Shown here: positions 1-9,975 of the stretch, one piece after another
Layout: each line of letters opens with the position of its first letter
Numbering within the stretch: position 1 is the stretch's first letter
Source: Fidelibacterota bacterium
GTDB taxonomy: Bacteria > Fidelibacterota > Marinisomatia > SCGC-AAA003-L08 > JACNLC01
Reading direction: 5' to 3'
Length of the DNA: 64,000 bases
Assembly: GCA_018657495.1 (NCBI GenBank)
Contig: JABHXA010000002.1
Span: forward strand, 255,472 to 319,471
The notes under the pieces: generated by a model
The model's database searches: none
The model's input: only the letters and a program-made list of their open reading frames with translations
What the model was told of the DNA's origin: nothing
Position numbers and translations under genes: made by a program

Positions 1-224
1 TTAATGGACATAAATTCCATACTGATTTGACCGGCTCTCCTATATTGGATGACATAACATCATATATTGAATGTAAACTCATTGAGATTGTGAACATTGG
101 TGATCATTCGGTATTTATTGGTGAGGTAATAAATGCTTCAATAAACAGAGAATTTTCTGGCCGTCCAGATGACCATACTCTTACATTGAGGGATTTGGGT
201 GAGAAAGTATTTTATGGCGGATAA
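1..224 (+). CDS. Flavin reductase-like domain protein, C-terminal fragment
   Basis: The reading frame is open from the left edge (first full codon at 3) and stops with TAA at 222-224, so only the last ~73 residues are present. They match the end of the flavin reductase-like FMN-binding split-barrel: a GSPILDDITSYIECKL stretch, then GDHSVFIGEVINA, the typical GDHxxFIGEV core, and a terminal LRDLGEKVFYGG like the LRDxGWxYGG tail of flavoredoxin-type proteins. Such proteins bind FMN and reduce flavin or act as flavin-dependent oxidoreductases; the substrate cannot be told from this fragment. A TTG at 27 is only an internal codon. It converges on the 289-4251 gene, with a strong hairpin between them. 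Confidence 0.75.
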   Translation, partial: NGHKFHTDLTGSPILDDITSYIECKLIEIVNIGDHSVFIGEVINASINREFSGRPDDHTLTLRDLGEKVFYGG

Positions 225-240
225 AATATTTTACAATAAA

Positions 241-268
241 AAAAGGGGCGAATATCGCCCCTTTTTTT
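241..268. terminator. Bidirectional rho-independent terminator
   Basis: A perfect 7-bp stem GGGGCGA/TCGCCCC with a 3-nt loop lies at 245-261, preceded by an A-run and followed by seven T residues at 262-268. The A-run and T-run give a U-tract in both orientations, which fits its place between two convergent genes (plus-strand stop at 224, minus-strand stop at 289). Confidence 0.9.
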
Positions 269-288
269 ATATCAATAATTAGATAAGT

Positions 289-3200
289 TTATTTCAGCAA
301 AGTAATTTTGTGTGTTACAACGCCATCAGTGTGCTGAAGTTTTACAAAGTAGATTCCCGAAGGAACTGACATCTGCTGATTGTCCATACCATTCCAGGTT
401 ACTGAGTAATTACCGGCATCAACGATATTATTGGTTAATGTAGTAATCTGCTGACCCAGCATATTATAGATACTAACATTAACCTGTCCTGAAGTTGGCA
501 GATAATATGATATCTCTGTTACTGGATTAAACGGATTTGGATAACTGCTCAGTAGTGCATATGAATTAGCTATCGTAGCAGGGATATATTCGTTACCTGA
601 AACAACAGTATAATCAGTTATGCTGAATGATCCGTTTATAGAAAATAATTCAGATCCTGGATGTACCATCAATACCCTTGTCTCGTTACCATCAGTGTGA
701 TAATCAGCTATATAGGCATCTCCAAGTTCAATGCTGAAGTCCTGACCATGAGATATAGTTATATCTACACCACCGATAAAGCCATCTGCATTTAGATTAA
801 CCGTTCCATCATTTATCTGGATAGTTGCTTCTGTTGCATCATCAATTCGCCCTGGATTCAGGATGAGATCAACCATGATCACAATATCAAGAATATCAAG
901 CGAACCACTGTTATCTACATCACCATGACAAACAAGGTTTTCATCAATTGGATTTGTACCAAGAATATGGGCAACAACACCAACAATGTCAAGAACATCT
1001 AGTGAACCGTCACCGGTTACATCACCATCAGAAGCACAGACACCAAGACATTCGAGTGCATCAGCAAAATCTGCTACAAATAGTGGTGGTTCTTCAGTCC
1101 AGGTATCCATATCATGATCCCAGTCTGTCCAGACACCATCAGCAGGACACATATAACGTGCACGGAATCGGCCAAATCCAAATCCCCCACCTTCTTGAAG
1201 GGAGAATTCTGTTCCGACAAATTCCCAGGCATACAAACTATGCCATGGCGCAGGTCCTATTAACGTTATGGAGGCAGTATAAGTACCGTCACCATTATCT
1301 ACTGCAGGTGTGGTAAACTCATTACCAAATCCCTGTAGATAGTTATTCCATTTATCCTTGTAAACAAGATTTACAATATCACCAGGGACAAAACCCGAGG
1401 CATCAGCAGCGCTCATGTCAACTGTAAAAGTCTGTGTGACAGATGCTCCGGCAGGAACGGTTCCGCCTGATGGTAGATCGTAAAATCCGGCAAGAGGTAA
1501 TTGATATATCTCATTCTCAGTATCACCCATGGAAAATGTCCGGTTGGCTCCACCAAATTGTGGTGAATCTTCCCAACCCATATCCACATACATTGGACCC
1601 CAGGTTGCTTCAAATAATGCAATTGACTCGGCTGAATGTTTTATGAAATATTTGTATTCCATGGTTATGCTCGGGAAGTTGGTAACACTTACGGCCAGAT
1701 TGAATATGTTGGTTCCCGGTTGACGTACCATGACGCTGTTTTCAACTTCACTGTCATTCCAACCATTAAATCCACCACGGACTTCCATTGTATCATTCCT
1801 GGCAAGACTGAATACTGGCATTCCAGTTGCCCCATCTTCATCAAGCCATTCAGCAAGATCAACCTGGAATATGACTGTTTTGGTCACAGCTTCTTCTGTT
1901 GAAGGAGCCTGGTCATCCCAGTAAACAAAGGCTATCGTAGTATCCTGGGTGATATTGGCTTCACGATTATCAGTGGATTCCCAACCGCCGGGACCATGCT
2001 GAAATTTATATTGTACAGCTGTAGCTTCATCAAAACTATGTGAAAGACCCCAGTATTCAGAAGTACCTTCATCTGTCATTAGTGTACCTGACCAACCTTC
2101 AAATGAACCGGCAGTATACATCTCTTCGCCACCATAAGCAGCAATACCAAGTGTGGAAACTCTGAAGTATACATCGATACCATCAGTTTCAACATATGGA
2201 GGTCCAGCTGCATTAAAGTAGTCCAGTGGATTATTCTGGTCACCATCAACACCGGTGACAGTCAGAGGACGATTATCAGTAGATTCCCATTCGTCACCAC
2301 CTGGAGTAACATTGACGAATTTGTATTCATAATTTCCAGGTTCCAGTTCTGTAGCAGTTGTATATGACCAATAGTCACCACCAACATTTGTCAATTCCCA
2401 TTCATTTCCGCCCCAACCATTCAGGCTGCCACGTATAATAATTGTGTTTGTGGAATCTGTATATCCCGGCATGGTAGATGTATTCAGGTTGAAGGTCACA
2501 TTCACAGGAGCTCCACCAACATCTTCATAATCATCAAAAAATACGACGTCAAGGACGGTATCAACATCAGGAACTGTCATAGCTCTATTTGATGCTTCAT
2601 CTGTGCCCCAGGCATTTCCATTTAGATATTTGTATTCATGCTCTTCGCCAGGATTTAGCTCAAGAGTAACGGCCCATATTTCACCACCCATATCAGTAAG
2701 AGGTGTGGCTGCAGGGTCCCAACCTTGGAAACCACCGGCCATATGGACACCATCAACGCTAACTTCCTGATACTGCATGTCAACCTGGAAAGTGATATTT
2801 ACAGCTGTGGGTGGATTTAAATCAACAACATCATCGGCATTTCTAAATACTGTCTTATACGCACCAAATGAATAATGAACAAGACCAGTAATATCATATG
2901 AACTACCAAGAGTTGGTACAAAATCAGCAAGGAGGTCATCCATTACGGTACTACCGCTGCCATCATCGGCAGACCATTCACCAAAACCAAGATCAGCATT
3001 ATCGCATGTAGCATTTGAATAAGATACTAAAACGCCTTCCCACATTTCACTTGTGTCACCAGTAGAAATAGGAGTAGCTGCAATGACTTGTTGTCCTGCC
3101 ACAAGAAGTGCTGCAGATCCATCAATTTCAGTTAGACCGAAGTACTCAGCAACGGTACCAGAAACTTCTACAAGATCACCAATAGCCAAATCACCAGAAT

Positions 3201-4251
3201 CACCGGTATAGACCCAAATACCATTCCAGGCACCGGCTGCATCAGCGATATAAATACCATTATAATTCACACCAGTTACATTTCCAACAGTTATCACAGG
3301 CATCCCGTCATAGGGTGAAGCATCCGCCATGCCTTGAATTTCAGCAATTGTTAATTCTACAGGAAGTAGAACTGCAAAGCTCACCGATGCTTCAACAGCA
3401 GGATCTAAAGGTGCATGAGAATCATCAACGAGCCACATGGCTATGGTATGATCGCCTTCTGAAAGACTGGTCAGGGATATAGGATCTGTATTGTATATCA
3501 TTACGGTACTTCCATTATCAACTTGATAATGAACATGTCCATCACCTTCACCGGCATTACCAACAACAAAATTCATTACTGAGAAGACAACATCAACATT
3601 ATCAACGTTTATTGTGCTTCCATTACCAGGAGATGATATTGATAAAAGAGGATCTGTTGGAGGGCCACCGGCACCAATCCATGCAAATGGATCAAATCCG
3701 TCAGGAGCATCCTGGAATCCATCTCCACCACCTGAGTCATTATCGATATACCATTCATTGGCATCAAATACATCAGTGCCAGTTATGACGAATTCAGTAC
3801 GTTCAGCACGACCATCTTCAAATTCATGATCTGTTCCGCTACCGTCTTCACCGGGTACACCAAAGAAATCAATAATTTGACCGGTAGGGTCAACTAAATA
3901 GATTTGATCATCACCATTACTATCTGCAGGACCGCCAGTACCAATATCCTGGTCGGCATCGACACCATAGGCAGTTAAAAAAGCACCACCATTTGGACTG
4001 ATAACATAATATCCGCCAGCTCCAATGACGCCTGTTAAAGCGACAGGACTTTGCGGATCGACATTTCCATTAGTATATCTTTGTAACATCCACCCAGTAC
4101 TTAAATCAACTTCTGCTCCATTATTATATAATTCGACAAATCTAGCGCCGGCATTATTGTTTGGATCAGCTAATTCAGTGATAAAAACATCGGGAAAAGC
4201 TAATGTAACGAAAGCACCCATCACAAAAAGCTGTATCAATATTTTTCTCAT
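289..4251 (-). CDS. Giant secreted lamin-tail / multi-CBM / dockerin-like protein with type IX sorting domain
   Basis: 1320 residues with an N-terminal signal peptide. Modules in order: lamin-tail-like domain (~19-165, FITELADPNN...ARFVELYNNG); an Ig-like segment; an OB-fold-like extracellular segment (~300-476); four starch-binding CBM20/CBM48-like modules, each with a (G/S)(F/L)xGW core (~485-572, 583-673, 690-777, 789-910); a fifth beta-rich module (~937-1053); a dockerin-like pair of calcium loops (~1072-1128, GDVTGDGSLDVLDIV and GDVDNSGSLDILDIV); and a Por-type sorting domain (~1234-1320, SYPNPFNPVTEIS). No catalytic domain is recognised, so it probably captures starch at the cell surface. 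It is the last gene of the locus, after malK, and has a clear GGAG ribosome site upstream of its ATG. The glucan role is inferred from the modules and location. Confidence 0.85.
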   Translation of the reverse strand: MRKILIQLFVMGAFVTLAFPDVFITELADPNNNAGARFVELYNNGAEVDLSTGWMLQRYTNGNVDPQSPVALTGVIGAGGYYVISPNGGAFLTAYGVDADQDIGTGGPADSNGDDQIYLVDPTGQIIDFFGVPGEDGSGTDHEFEDGRAERTEFVITGTDVFDANEWYIDNDSGGGDGFQDAPDGFDPFAWIGAGGPPTDPLLSISSPGNGSTINVDNVDVVFSVMNFVVGNAGEGDGHVHYQVDNGSTVMIYNTDPISLTSLSEGDHTIAMWLVDDSHAPLDPAVEASVSFAVLLPVELTIAEIQGMADASPYDGMPVITVGNVTGVNYNGIYIADAAGAWNGIWVYTGDSGDLAIGDLVEVSGTVAEYFGLTEIDGSAALLVAGQQVIAATPISTGDTSEMWEGVLVSYSNATCDNADLGFGEWSADDGSGSTVMDDLLADFVPTLGSSYDITGLVHYSFGAYKTVFRNADDVVDLNPPTAVNITFQVDMQYQEVSVDGVHMAGGFQGWDPAATPLTDMGGEIWAVTLELNPGEEHEYKYLNGNAWGTDEASNRAMTVPDVDTVLDVVFFDDYEDVGGAPVNVTFNLNTSTMPGYTDSTNTIIIRGSLNGWGGNEWELTNVGGDYWSYTTATELEPGNYEYKFVNVTPGGDEWESTDNRPLTVTGVDGDQNNPLDYFNAAGPPYVETDGIDVYFRVSTLGIAAYGGEEMYTAGSFEGWSGTLMTDEGTSEYWGLSHSFDEATAVQYKFQHGPGGWESTDNREANITQDTTIAFVYWDDQAPSTEEAVTKTVIFQVDLAEWLDEDGATGMPVFSLARNDTMEVRGGFNGWNDSEVENSVMVRQPGTNIFNLAVSVTNFPSITMEYKYFIKHSAESIALFEATWGPMYVDMGWEDSPQFGGANRTFSMGDTENEIYQLPLAGFYDLPSGGTVPAGASVTQTFTVDMSAADASGFVPGDIVNLVYKDKWNNYLQGFGNEFTTPAVDNGDGTYTASITLIGPAPWHSLYAWEFVGTEFSLQEGGGFGFGRFRARYMCPADGVWTDWDHDMDTWTEEPPLFVADFADALECLGVCASDGDVTGDGSLDVLDIVGVVAHILGTNPIDENLVCHGDVDNSGSLDILDIVIMVDLILNPGRIDDATEATIQINDGTVNLNADGFIGGVDITISHGQDFSIELGDAYIADYHTDGNETRVLMVHPGSELFSINGSFSITDYTVVSGNEYIPATIANSYALLSSYPNPFNPVTEISYYLPTSGQVNVSIYNMLGQQITTLTNNIVDAGNYSVTWNGMDNQQMSVPSGIYFVKLQHTDGVVTHKITLLK

Positions 4252-4296
4252 TTATTTTCTCCTTTTTTTGTTATTGTCTTCATTTTATTTAATTAG

Positions 4297-4320
4297 TGAT
4301 CAGTTTTCGGGCCCTGATCA
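4297..4320 (-). other. Intergenic stem-loop between malK and the 1320-residue protein gene
   Basis: TGATCAG at 4297-4303 and CTGATCA at 4314-4320 form a perfect 7-bp stem around a 10-nt loop, just after the malK stop codon (4328) and 46 nt before the next start (4251). No U-tract follows it on the minus strand, so it is not a classical terminator. It could be an mRNA processing or stability hairpin that sets different levels for MalK and the surface protein. Confidence 0.35.
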
Positions 4321-4327
4321 ATGAATT

Positions 4328-5413
4328 TTAGTCCAGATATTTCTGACTGGCTGCATCAAAGAAATGAAATGATGAACCATCAAATATGAATTCGGCTTCA
4401 ATACCCTCAATAATATTTTCGATCGATTTAATGCTCGCTGAGAATCTAATGCCATCACTATTTAGATGTAATAGTGAAACGGCTCCTAATGGCTCGATCA
4501 AATCCACCACTGCTTTTATAATATTATTTGATGACTTATTCTCACTTGTTTTTAAAGAGATGTTTTCCGGTCTTATACCCAATATCACTTTACTGGGAAT
4601 AGTATTAAAATTATGTCCACTAAGGTCTAAATCAATTTTACCAGATGCAAAATGTAGGATGCCATCAGATGAACTAACATTTCCCTCAATGAAGTTCATT
4701 TGAGGTGAACCAATAAATCCAGCGACAAATTTATTCACAGGATGACGATATATTCTATCGGGTGTGTCTAATTGTTCAATAACCCCTTTATTGATCACAG
4801 CAATTCGGCTTCCCATTGTCATGGCTTCTGTCTGGTCATGTGTTACATACATCATTGTGGTTTTTAAAATTTGGTGTAATTTTTTTATCTCAACACGCAT
4901 TTCCGCACGTAATTTCGCATCAAGATTTGATAATGGTTCGTCAAAAAGAAAAACTTTGGGATTTCGAACAATGCATCGACCTAACGCTACTCTTTGTCTT
5001 TGCCCACCGGAAAGTTCTTTTGGTCTTCTTAATAGCAAATCATCAATCTGTAATATATCAGCCGCCTCTTTCACCCTTTTTGTAATTTCGGCTGAATCTA
5101 ATTTACGTATTTTTAATCCAAAAGACATATTTTCAAATACACTCATGTGCGGATAAAGGGCATAATTCTGAAAAACCATGGCAATATCCCGCTTTGATGG
5201 CTCAATTTCGTTAACTACTTTATCTCCAATGAATAATTGACCGTCAGTTGGGTCCTCCAATCCAGCTACCATTCTCAATGTTGTAGATTTTCCACATCCG
5301 GATGGACCAACGAGTACAAGAAATTCGCCATCCTCAACATCAAGATTAATATTGTTCAATACCTGGATGTCACCATAGAATTTATTGATATTTTCAAATC
5401 GAACTGTACTCAT
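4328..5413 (-). CDS. malK: MalK-like ABC transporter ATPase (CUT1 sugar importer)
   Basis: 361 residues, the usual length for MalK/UgpC/MsmX ATPases, which power import of maltodextrins and other oligosaccharides from the cytoplasmic face. Visible motifs: Walker A GPSGCGKST (36-44), Q-loop glutamine at ~82, signature LSGGQRQR (134-141), Walker B VFLFDEP (154-160) with catalytic Glu159, H-loop His192, and a C-terminal TOBE-type regulatory domain from ~240. It lies only 3 nt after the stop of the upstream GH13 gene, and the matching membrane subunits (MalE-MalF fusion and MalG) are about 7 kb upstream in the same locus, which favours maltodextrin. Sequence alone cannot exclude service to other CUT1 importers, as for MsmX. 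Confidence 0.9.
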   Translation of the reverse strand: MSTVRFENINKFYGDIQVLNNINLDVEDGEFLVLVGPSGCGKSTTLRMVAGLEDPTDGQLFIGDKVVNEIEPSKRDIAMVFQNYALYPHMSVFENMSFGLKIRKLDSAEITKRVKEAADILQIDDLLLRRPKELSGGQRQRVALGRCIVRNPKVFLFDEPLSNLDAKLRAEMRVEIKKLHQILKTTMMYVTHDQTEAMTMGSRIAVINKGVIEQLDTPDRIYRHPVNKFVAGFIGSPQMNFIEGNVSSSDGILHFASGKIDLDLSGHNFNTIPSKVILGIRPENISLKTSENKSSNNIIKAVVDLIEPLGAVSLLHLNSDGIRFSASIKSIENIIEGIEAEFIFDGSSFHFFDAASQKYLD

Positions 5414-5416
5414 ACT

Positions 5417-8335
5417 TTATCCTAATATTAAATCGACAAGATATACAATATCCAATACATCAATAGTACCATCTTCGGTTAAATCCGAATTGATGAATTG
5501 GAGACTTTCTGAGGGTGGATACTCATCATTTATGATGAATGAAACCATCAGGACAATATCCAAAACATCTATATCATTGTCCAGATTTACATCACCGGGA
5601 ATAAGACTACCTTCATCAAAAACCGGTATTTCATTTAAGAATAATAATGCCGTTGAGGATGGTATTTCATAATCGTTTAACCAGTTTGTATCGATGGTTA
5701 TGCTTTCACCTGTATTGTAATCATACCAGGTACCTGCATGAGGAAACTCAATATTTATGGTTTTTGGGTTTGGGGCAAAATTTGCAACAACAATGACTTC
5801 TTCCGATCCATCTAAGCGCCAATAAACAATACTTTTATTGAAATTGCTCTGATATTTGATATCAAAAATATCACTTCTTAAAACCTCATAATTTTTCCGG
5901 AGCAATATCAGATTTCGATAATGTTGATATAATTCGGCACCCATATCTGTTTCAAGATTTCCCCACTGCAAAGGCTGTGGTTGTATGTTACCTCCAGAGT
6001 GACTGGTTCCATTCTGACCAAATTCCTGACCATGGTACAACATGGGTGTGCCCTGAGATGTGAATAAAATGGTGGAACCCAATTTTGATTTTTTATGGGC
6101 TGTTTCCAAGTTCATACCCTGATAGGTAATTGCTTCATATATGATACGTGTCTCATCGTGGCTTTCGAGATAAACTAATGGTCCGGTAAAATCTGCATAC
6201 CCTTGTGAAGATGCCACAATATGGCTTCCTAAATCATACATATCACCAAAACTATGTCCCCCATCCTGGGTTTCCTGAAGATTGGCTTTCATCATATGGA
6301 AAAAGCTGTAATCCCAGCCAGCATCAAAATTTGATTGATTGATTCTATATGAATTGTCTTCTTCGGCAATGATAATAATCGCCGGATTATAATTATGCAA
6401 TACATTACTATAATGGGTATTACCCCATGTCCCTGAAGCATCCCACCCAATACCCTGTGTATGGTCAAATCTAAAACCATCCATATGATAATCTTGTACC
6501 CAAGTCATTAATACGTCATCAATATGCTTACGTGTTCTTGGGTTCCAATGCTGAAGTTTATATCCCCATTGTGATTCCTGATTATGAAAATACGGGTCAT
6601 TCACATAATCATGATCTTCATAATCCCAGCTATTTGTAGGTTGGTACATTAAAAATAATGGCGCGCTTCCCCACATGTGATTAAATACAACATCCATCAA
6701 AACTGCAATACCGTGTACATGTGCTGTATTTACCATTTCTTTTAATTCTTCAGGAGTGCCATAAGTTGATTCAGGTGCCATATAAAAAGTCGGATTATAT
6801 CCCCATGAATTTTCACCTTCAAATTCATTTACCGGCATCAATTCAATTGCCGTTACACCGAGATCTTCAAAATACCCTTCTTCAATTTTATCGATAATAT
6901 CCTGGTAGGTACCAAAAACCCCAGGTACACCTTTGAAATCACCAACATGCATTTCATATACAATGACATCTCTTTGATCGGGGATAGTATAGTTTTGATC
7001 AGTCCATTCAAAAGGGTCTGTTCCAACTGTAAATACCGTTTTTGCATCCTCATAGAAACCGCTTTCCCAATTACCGGATGGATCTTTCCATTCAACATCC
7101 TTTGACCACGGATCTGCCATCAATCTATCACCAGCGACATCATATTGGTACGAATAGTCACCATCAGGCAATTCAGTCTGGTACCACCACAAAGTGTCAC
7201 CGGAAAACTTCATCATTTCACCATCAGGGAAATTAGAGTTCCAATTACCTTTGATGGCCACATATTCTTTTGCGGGAGCATACAGGGATATAATGACTGT
7301 ATTACCATCAATGTTTACACCATCGTCAACCCATTCAGGCACCGGCTCTTCGACAATTAAATAAGGAATGTAAACATTGCGGAATAAAAATGTCACCCGA
7401 CCATTTTCACCTTCGGCACGGGCAATAATTTGAATATCCCCAAATAGAGTTGGATCTGGTTCCCATATAACTGTAAACGGTGATGATGTAGCTTCATCAA
7501 TGAAAGAACCATTGGCCCAGAACTCGACATAATCTGCAGTACCAACAATTGCAAGTTCAGTTTGCCCAATGATTTCTACACCTTCATCAGGTGATGTGAA
7601 AAATACATATGGATCATCCTGATAAAATGCATAATCGAAATATATATCATAATAAATTACCTGACCATTGCTACCTACATCCCAATTGCCATCATCCCAA
7701 AGTATTCTGAATTTTATGGATTCAACAACTTGCTCACCTGAGTTCATTGCCTCAAACAGCAGATTTAGTGTCCCGTCACCTGAATTTAACAATGACGTAA
7801 GAGCATAATCGTCTTGAACTATTGTACCATCGGGCCAGTAATCACTTATAGGCAACGTATGATTATTACCGTCATCTACAGTCCAGGCGAGAGATCCACC
7901 CTGTGTAGTATTATTTAGTACAATAGAAATTTCATCATTGGGAGTAGGATTGAATGGTATCCAGTAATAATTCAGACTGATATGCCAGTCGATGCCTATA
8001 CCTCCGTTATTATCCCAATTATTGTTCAAATCAGTAAATACAAAATCAATAGTACCGGCATTTACGGGAATAGAATATTCATATGCCCACCAGCCATTCC
8101 CTATTTCAGGCTGAAAGGTCATTGCATAATCTTCTGTATCTTGCCAGCCATTGTATCCAAGATGAATATAGACGGGCATGGTATTATCCGGCAATGCGCC
8201 TTCAATGGTATTATAATAGATAGTGATTTCACCACCGGGAATCGGGATTTCCGGCTCCCAATAGACATATTGTGCATTCATAGTTGATGAAAGAAGAATC
8301 ATCAATGTAAATACAAATAAATTAACTTTTTTCAC
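5417..8335 (-). CDS. Secreted GH13 alpha-amylase-family enzyme with CBM25/CBM48-like and dockerin-like modules
   Basis: 972 residues with a signal peptide (hydrophobic core LFVFTLMILLSS). Modules: a CBM25-like starch-binding domain (~35-130, YIHLGYNGWQ), a further beta-rich domain, an Ig-like segment around 255-330, a CBM48-like domain (~345-440), a GH13 barrel (~470-850) and a C-terminal dockerin-like pair (~910-972, two DVLDIV loops). Catalytic motifs are intact: nucleophile in YHMDGFRFDH (~620), acid/base in IIIIAEEDN (~657), third acid in YLESHDETRI (~727). The barrel resembles branching-enzyme/amylase-type GH13 (MHVGDF, GVTAIELMPVNEF). It should cleave or rearrange alpha-1,4-glucans outside the cell. 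The start is GTG with GGAG five bases upstream. No NPFNP sorting tail follows the dockerin. Confidence 0.88.
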   Translation of the reverse strand: MKKVNLFVFTLMILLSSTMNAQYVYWEPEIPIPGGEITIYYNTIEGALPDNTMPVYIHLGYNGWQDTEDYAMTFQPEIGNGWWAYEYSIPVNAGTIDFVFTDLNNNWDNNGGIGIDWHISLNYYWIPFNPTPNDEISIVLNNTTQGGSLAWTVDDGNNHTLPISDYWPDGTIVQDDYALTSLLNSGDGTLNLLFEAMNSGEQVVESIKFRILWDDGNWDVGSNGQVIYYDIYFDYAFYQDDPYVFFTSPDEGVEIIGQTELAIVGTADYVEFWANGSFIDEATSSPFTVIWEPDPTLFGDIQIIARAEGENGRVTFLFRNVYIPYLIVEEPVPEWVDDGVNIDGNTVIISLYAPAKEYVAIKGNWNSNFPDGEMMKFSGDTLWWYQTELPDGDYSYQYDVAGDRLMADPWSKDVEWKDPSGNWESGFYEDAKTVFTVGTDPFEWTDQNYTIPDQRDVIVYEMHVGDFKGVPGVFGTYQDIIDKIEEGYFEDLGVTAIELMPVNEFEGENSWGYNPTFYMAPESTYGTPEELKEMVNTAHVHGIAVLMDVVFNHMWGSAPLFLMYQPTNSWDYEDHDYVNDPYFHNQESQWGYKLQHWNPRTRKHIDDVLMTWVQDYHMDGFRFDHTQGIGWDASGTWGNTHYSNVLHNYNPAIIIIAEEDNSYRINQSNFDAGWDYSFFHMMKANLQETQDGGHSFGDMYDLGSHIVASSQGYADFTGPLVYLESHDETRIIYEAITYQGMNLETAHKKSKLGSTILFTSQGTPMLYHGQEFGQNGTSHSGGNIQPQPLQWGNLETDMGAELYQHYRNLILLRKNYEVLRSDIFDIKYQSNFNKSIVYWRLDGSEEVIVVANFAPNPKTINIEFPHAGTWYDYNTGESITIDTNWLNDYEIPSSTALLFLNEIPVFDEGSLIPGDVNLDNDIDVLDIVLMVSFIINDEYPPSESLQFINSDLTEDGTIDVLDIVYLVDLILG

Positions 8336-8347
8336 ATTTTCTCCAAA

Positions 8348-9961
8348 TTATAAAATTACCGAAACGATGATAACAACATCGAGTATATCTATGGAATTAT
8401 CCTGATTCAGATCTGCCTGGCAGTTCTGCAACTCATCGAAATTAAGGGAATCGAATATATAGGCCACAACGGCGACAATATCCAGCACATCAATTGAAAA
8501 ATCACCGTTAACCTCTCCATACGGAATACAGATCTGATCTTCATTTATTGAAATAAGCGTATTTACTTCCATGGGAAAATAGGTGATCTGATTCGATGGC
8601 CATCTAACGACAACTGAGTCGACTGATGTCAATTCATTCAGGCCAAAACCAATAGTGTAGGAATCCTGCGAACAAAATCCTGTACCCGCTTGCAAAACAT
8701 GCTTTTGTAGCTCCCCGTCTATCCAGATTGTAATTACCGACCCTATTGCAAATCTATTCGGGGTGTTACCGGAAAGTCGAAATTGCAGCCAGTTCTTTTG
8801 AGGGCTCTGATTTTCAAATAATAGAATACCATTTTCAACATCATAACCAACTGCCACCATATCTATATCACCATCATTCTCAAAATCAGCAATTGCACAT
8901 CCATAACCACTGTTCCATAGGTACAATCCTGAATTGATGGCTATATCTGAAAATGTACCGTCACCTAGGTTATGGAAAAATGATGTTGGTACTCCACCAA
9001 ATCCAGATTCATTATTGCTGAATATATCCAACCAGCCATCATTATCAGCATCAAAAAAGGATGATCCCCAGGCCATACTCATGGGCTGATCCTGGGTGCT
9101 TGATTCTGCTGACACATCGGTGAACATGCCATTTTCATCCTGTCTGAACAAGATATTTTCATGTAAATTGGTAAAATACAGATCAAATAGACCATCCCGA
9201 TTATAATCACCAGCCATCACCCCCATGCCCTGTAATATATCATCAGCTTCAATTCCCACCATGCTGGCAATATCAGAATACATGTTGTTTGGCTGCATAG
9301 TTAGAAGATAATTACCTCGATAACCATCCTGTGTCCCTATAATCTCGAGATCACCATCTTCATCATAATCAAGGAAAATAGCCTGCATGCATAAATCATT
9401 CATGGGACCCTGAGCCCCAACCTCAAAGGTGACGTCGGTAAATAAGCCATTATTATTCTCAAAAAGGTAGTTTCTGTTATTAAAATTAGCAATGTACAGA
9501 TCAAGCCAACCATCATTATTATAATCACCCCAGGCGGCACCGAGTATATTGCCAGTGTAAATCAAGCCCACATCAATACTGGTATCAGTGAAGGTATCGT
9601 TGCCGTTATTTCGATATAATTTGGCGAGGTTATTGGATACACCGACAAATACATCTACAAAACCGTCAGAATCATAATCGGCAGCTACAGCCACCTGAGA
9701 CGCTCCTGAATAAGCAATACCGGATTCATCGCTAATATCTGTAAATTGAAAATTATCATTATTCAAATATAACTTATCATTTCCTGAGTGATTGCAGACG
9801 AAGATATCGTCCAGATTATCATTATTAATATCAACTATACAGACCCCCCTGCCCTGGATTGCTGATTGAACGCCAGCGAATTCAGAGACTTCAATAAATT
9901 GAGGTTGAGTAAAACTCAAATTCAATAAAAAAGAGATATATAAGAGTCTTATAATTGTCAT
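8348..9961 (-). CDS. Secreted FG-GAP/VCBS repeat protein with ASPIC/UnbV and dockerin-like domains
   Basis: 537 residues with an N-terminal signal peptide (LLYISFLLNLSFTQ). It consists of many FG-GAP/VCBS-type repeats with a D-x-D/N-x-DG calcium-loop core (DINNDNLDDIFV, DYDSDGFVDVFV, DYNNDGWLDLYI), which fold as a beta-propeller. These are followed by an ASPIC/UnbV-like domain (~380-470, NWLQFRLSG...VVVRWPS) and a C-terminal dockerin-like pair (GEVNGDFSIDVLDIV and DLNQDNSIDILDVV). No enzyme motif is visible. The family usually mediates extracellular calcium-dependent binding. The dockerin-like module is of the same type as in the GH13 enzyme encoded next (12 nt apart), suggesting a shared cell-surface context. 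Function in glucan use is inference. Confidence 0.82.
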   Translation of the reverse strand: MTIIRLLYISFLLNLSFTQPQFIEVSEFAGVQSAIQGRGVCIVDINNDNLDDIFVCNHSGNDKLYLNNDNFQFTDISDESGIAYSGASQVAVAADYDSDGFVDVFVGVSNNLAKLYRNNGNDTFTDTSIDVGLIYTGNILGAAWGDYNNDGWLDLYIANFNNRNYLFENNNGLFTDVTFEVGAQGPMNDLCMQAIFLDYDEDGDLEIIGTQDGYRGNYLLTMQPNNMYSDIASMVGIEADDILQGMGVMAGDYNRDGLFDLYFTNLHENILFRQDENGMFTDVSAESSTQDQPMSMAWGSSFFDADNDGWLDIFSNNESGFGGVPTSFFHNLGDGTFSDIAINSGLYLWNSGYGCAIADFENDGDIDMVAVGYDVENGILLFENQSPQKNWLQFRLSGNTPNRFAIGSVITIWIDGELQKHVLQAGTGFCSQDSYTIGFGLNELTSVDSVVVRWPSNQITYFPMEVNTLISINEDQICIPYGEVNGDFSIDVLDIVAVVAYIFDSLNFDELQNCQADLNQDNSIDILDVVIIVSVIL

Positions 9962-9975
9962 TTACACCATTTCAA

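Noticed and set aside
948..1902. Several plus-strand open frames inside the 1320-residue protein gene
   Set aside because: They are antisense to a gene with clear domain structure, have low-complexity His/Gln-rich or scrambled translations and no ribosome sites.
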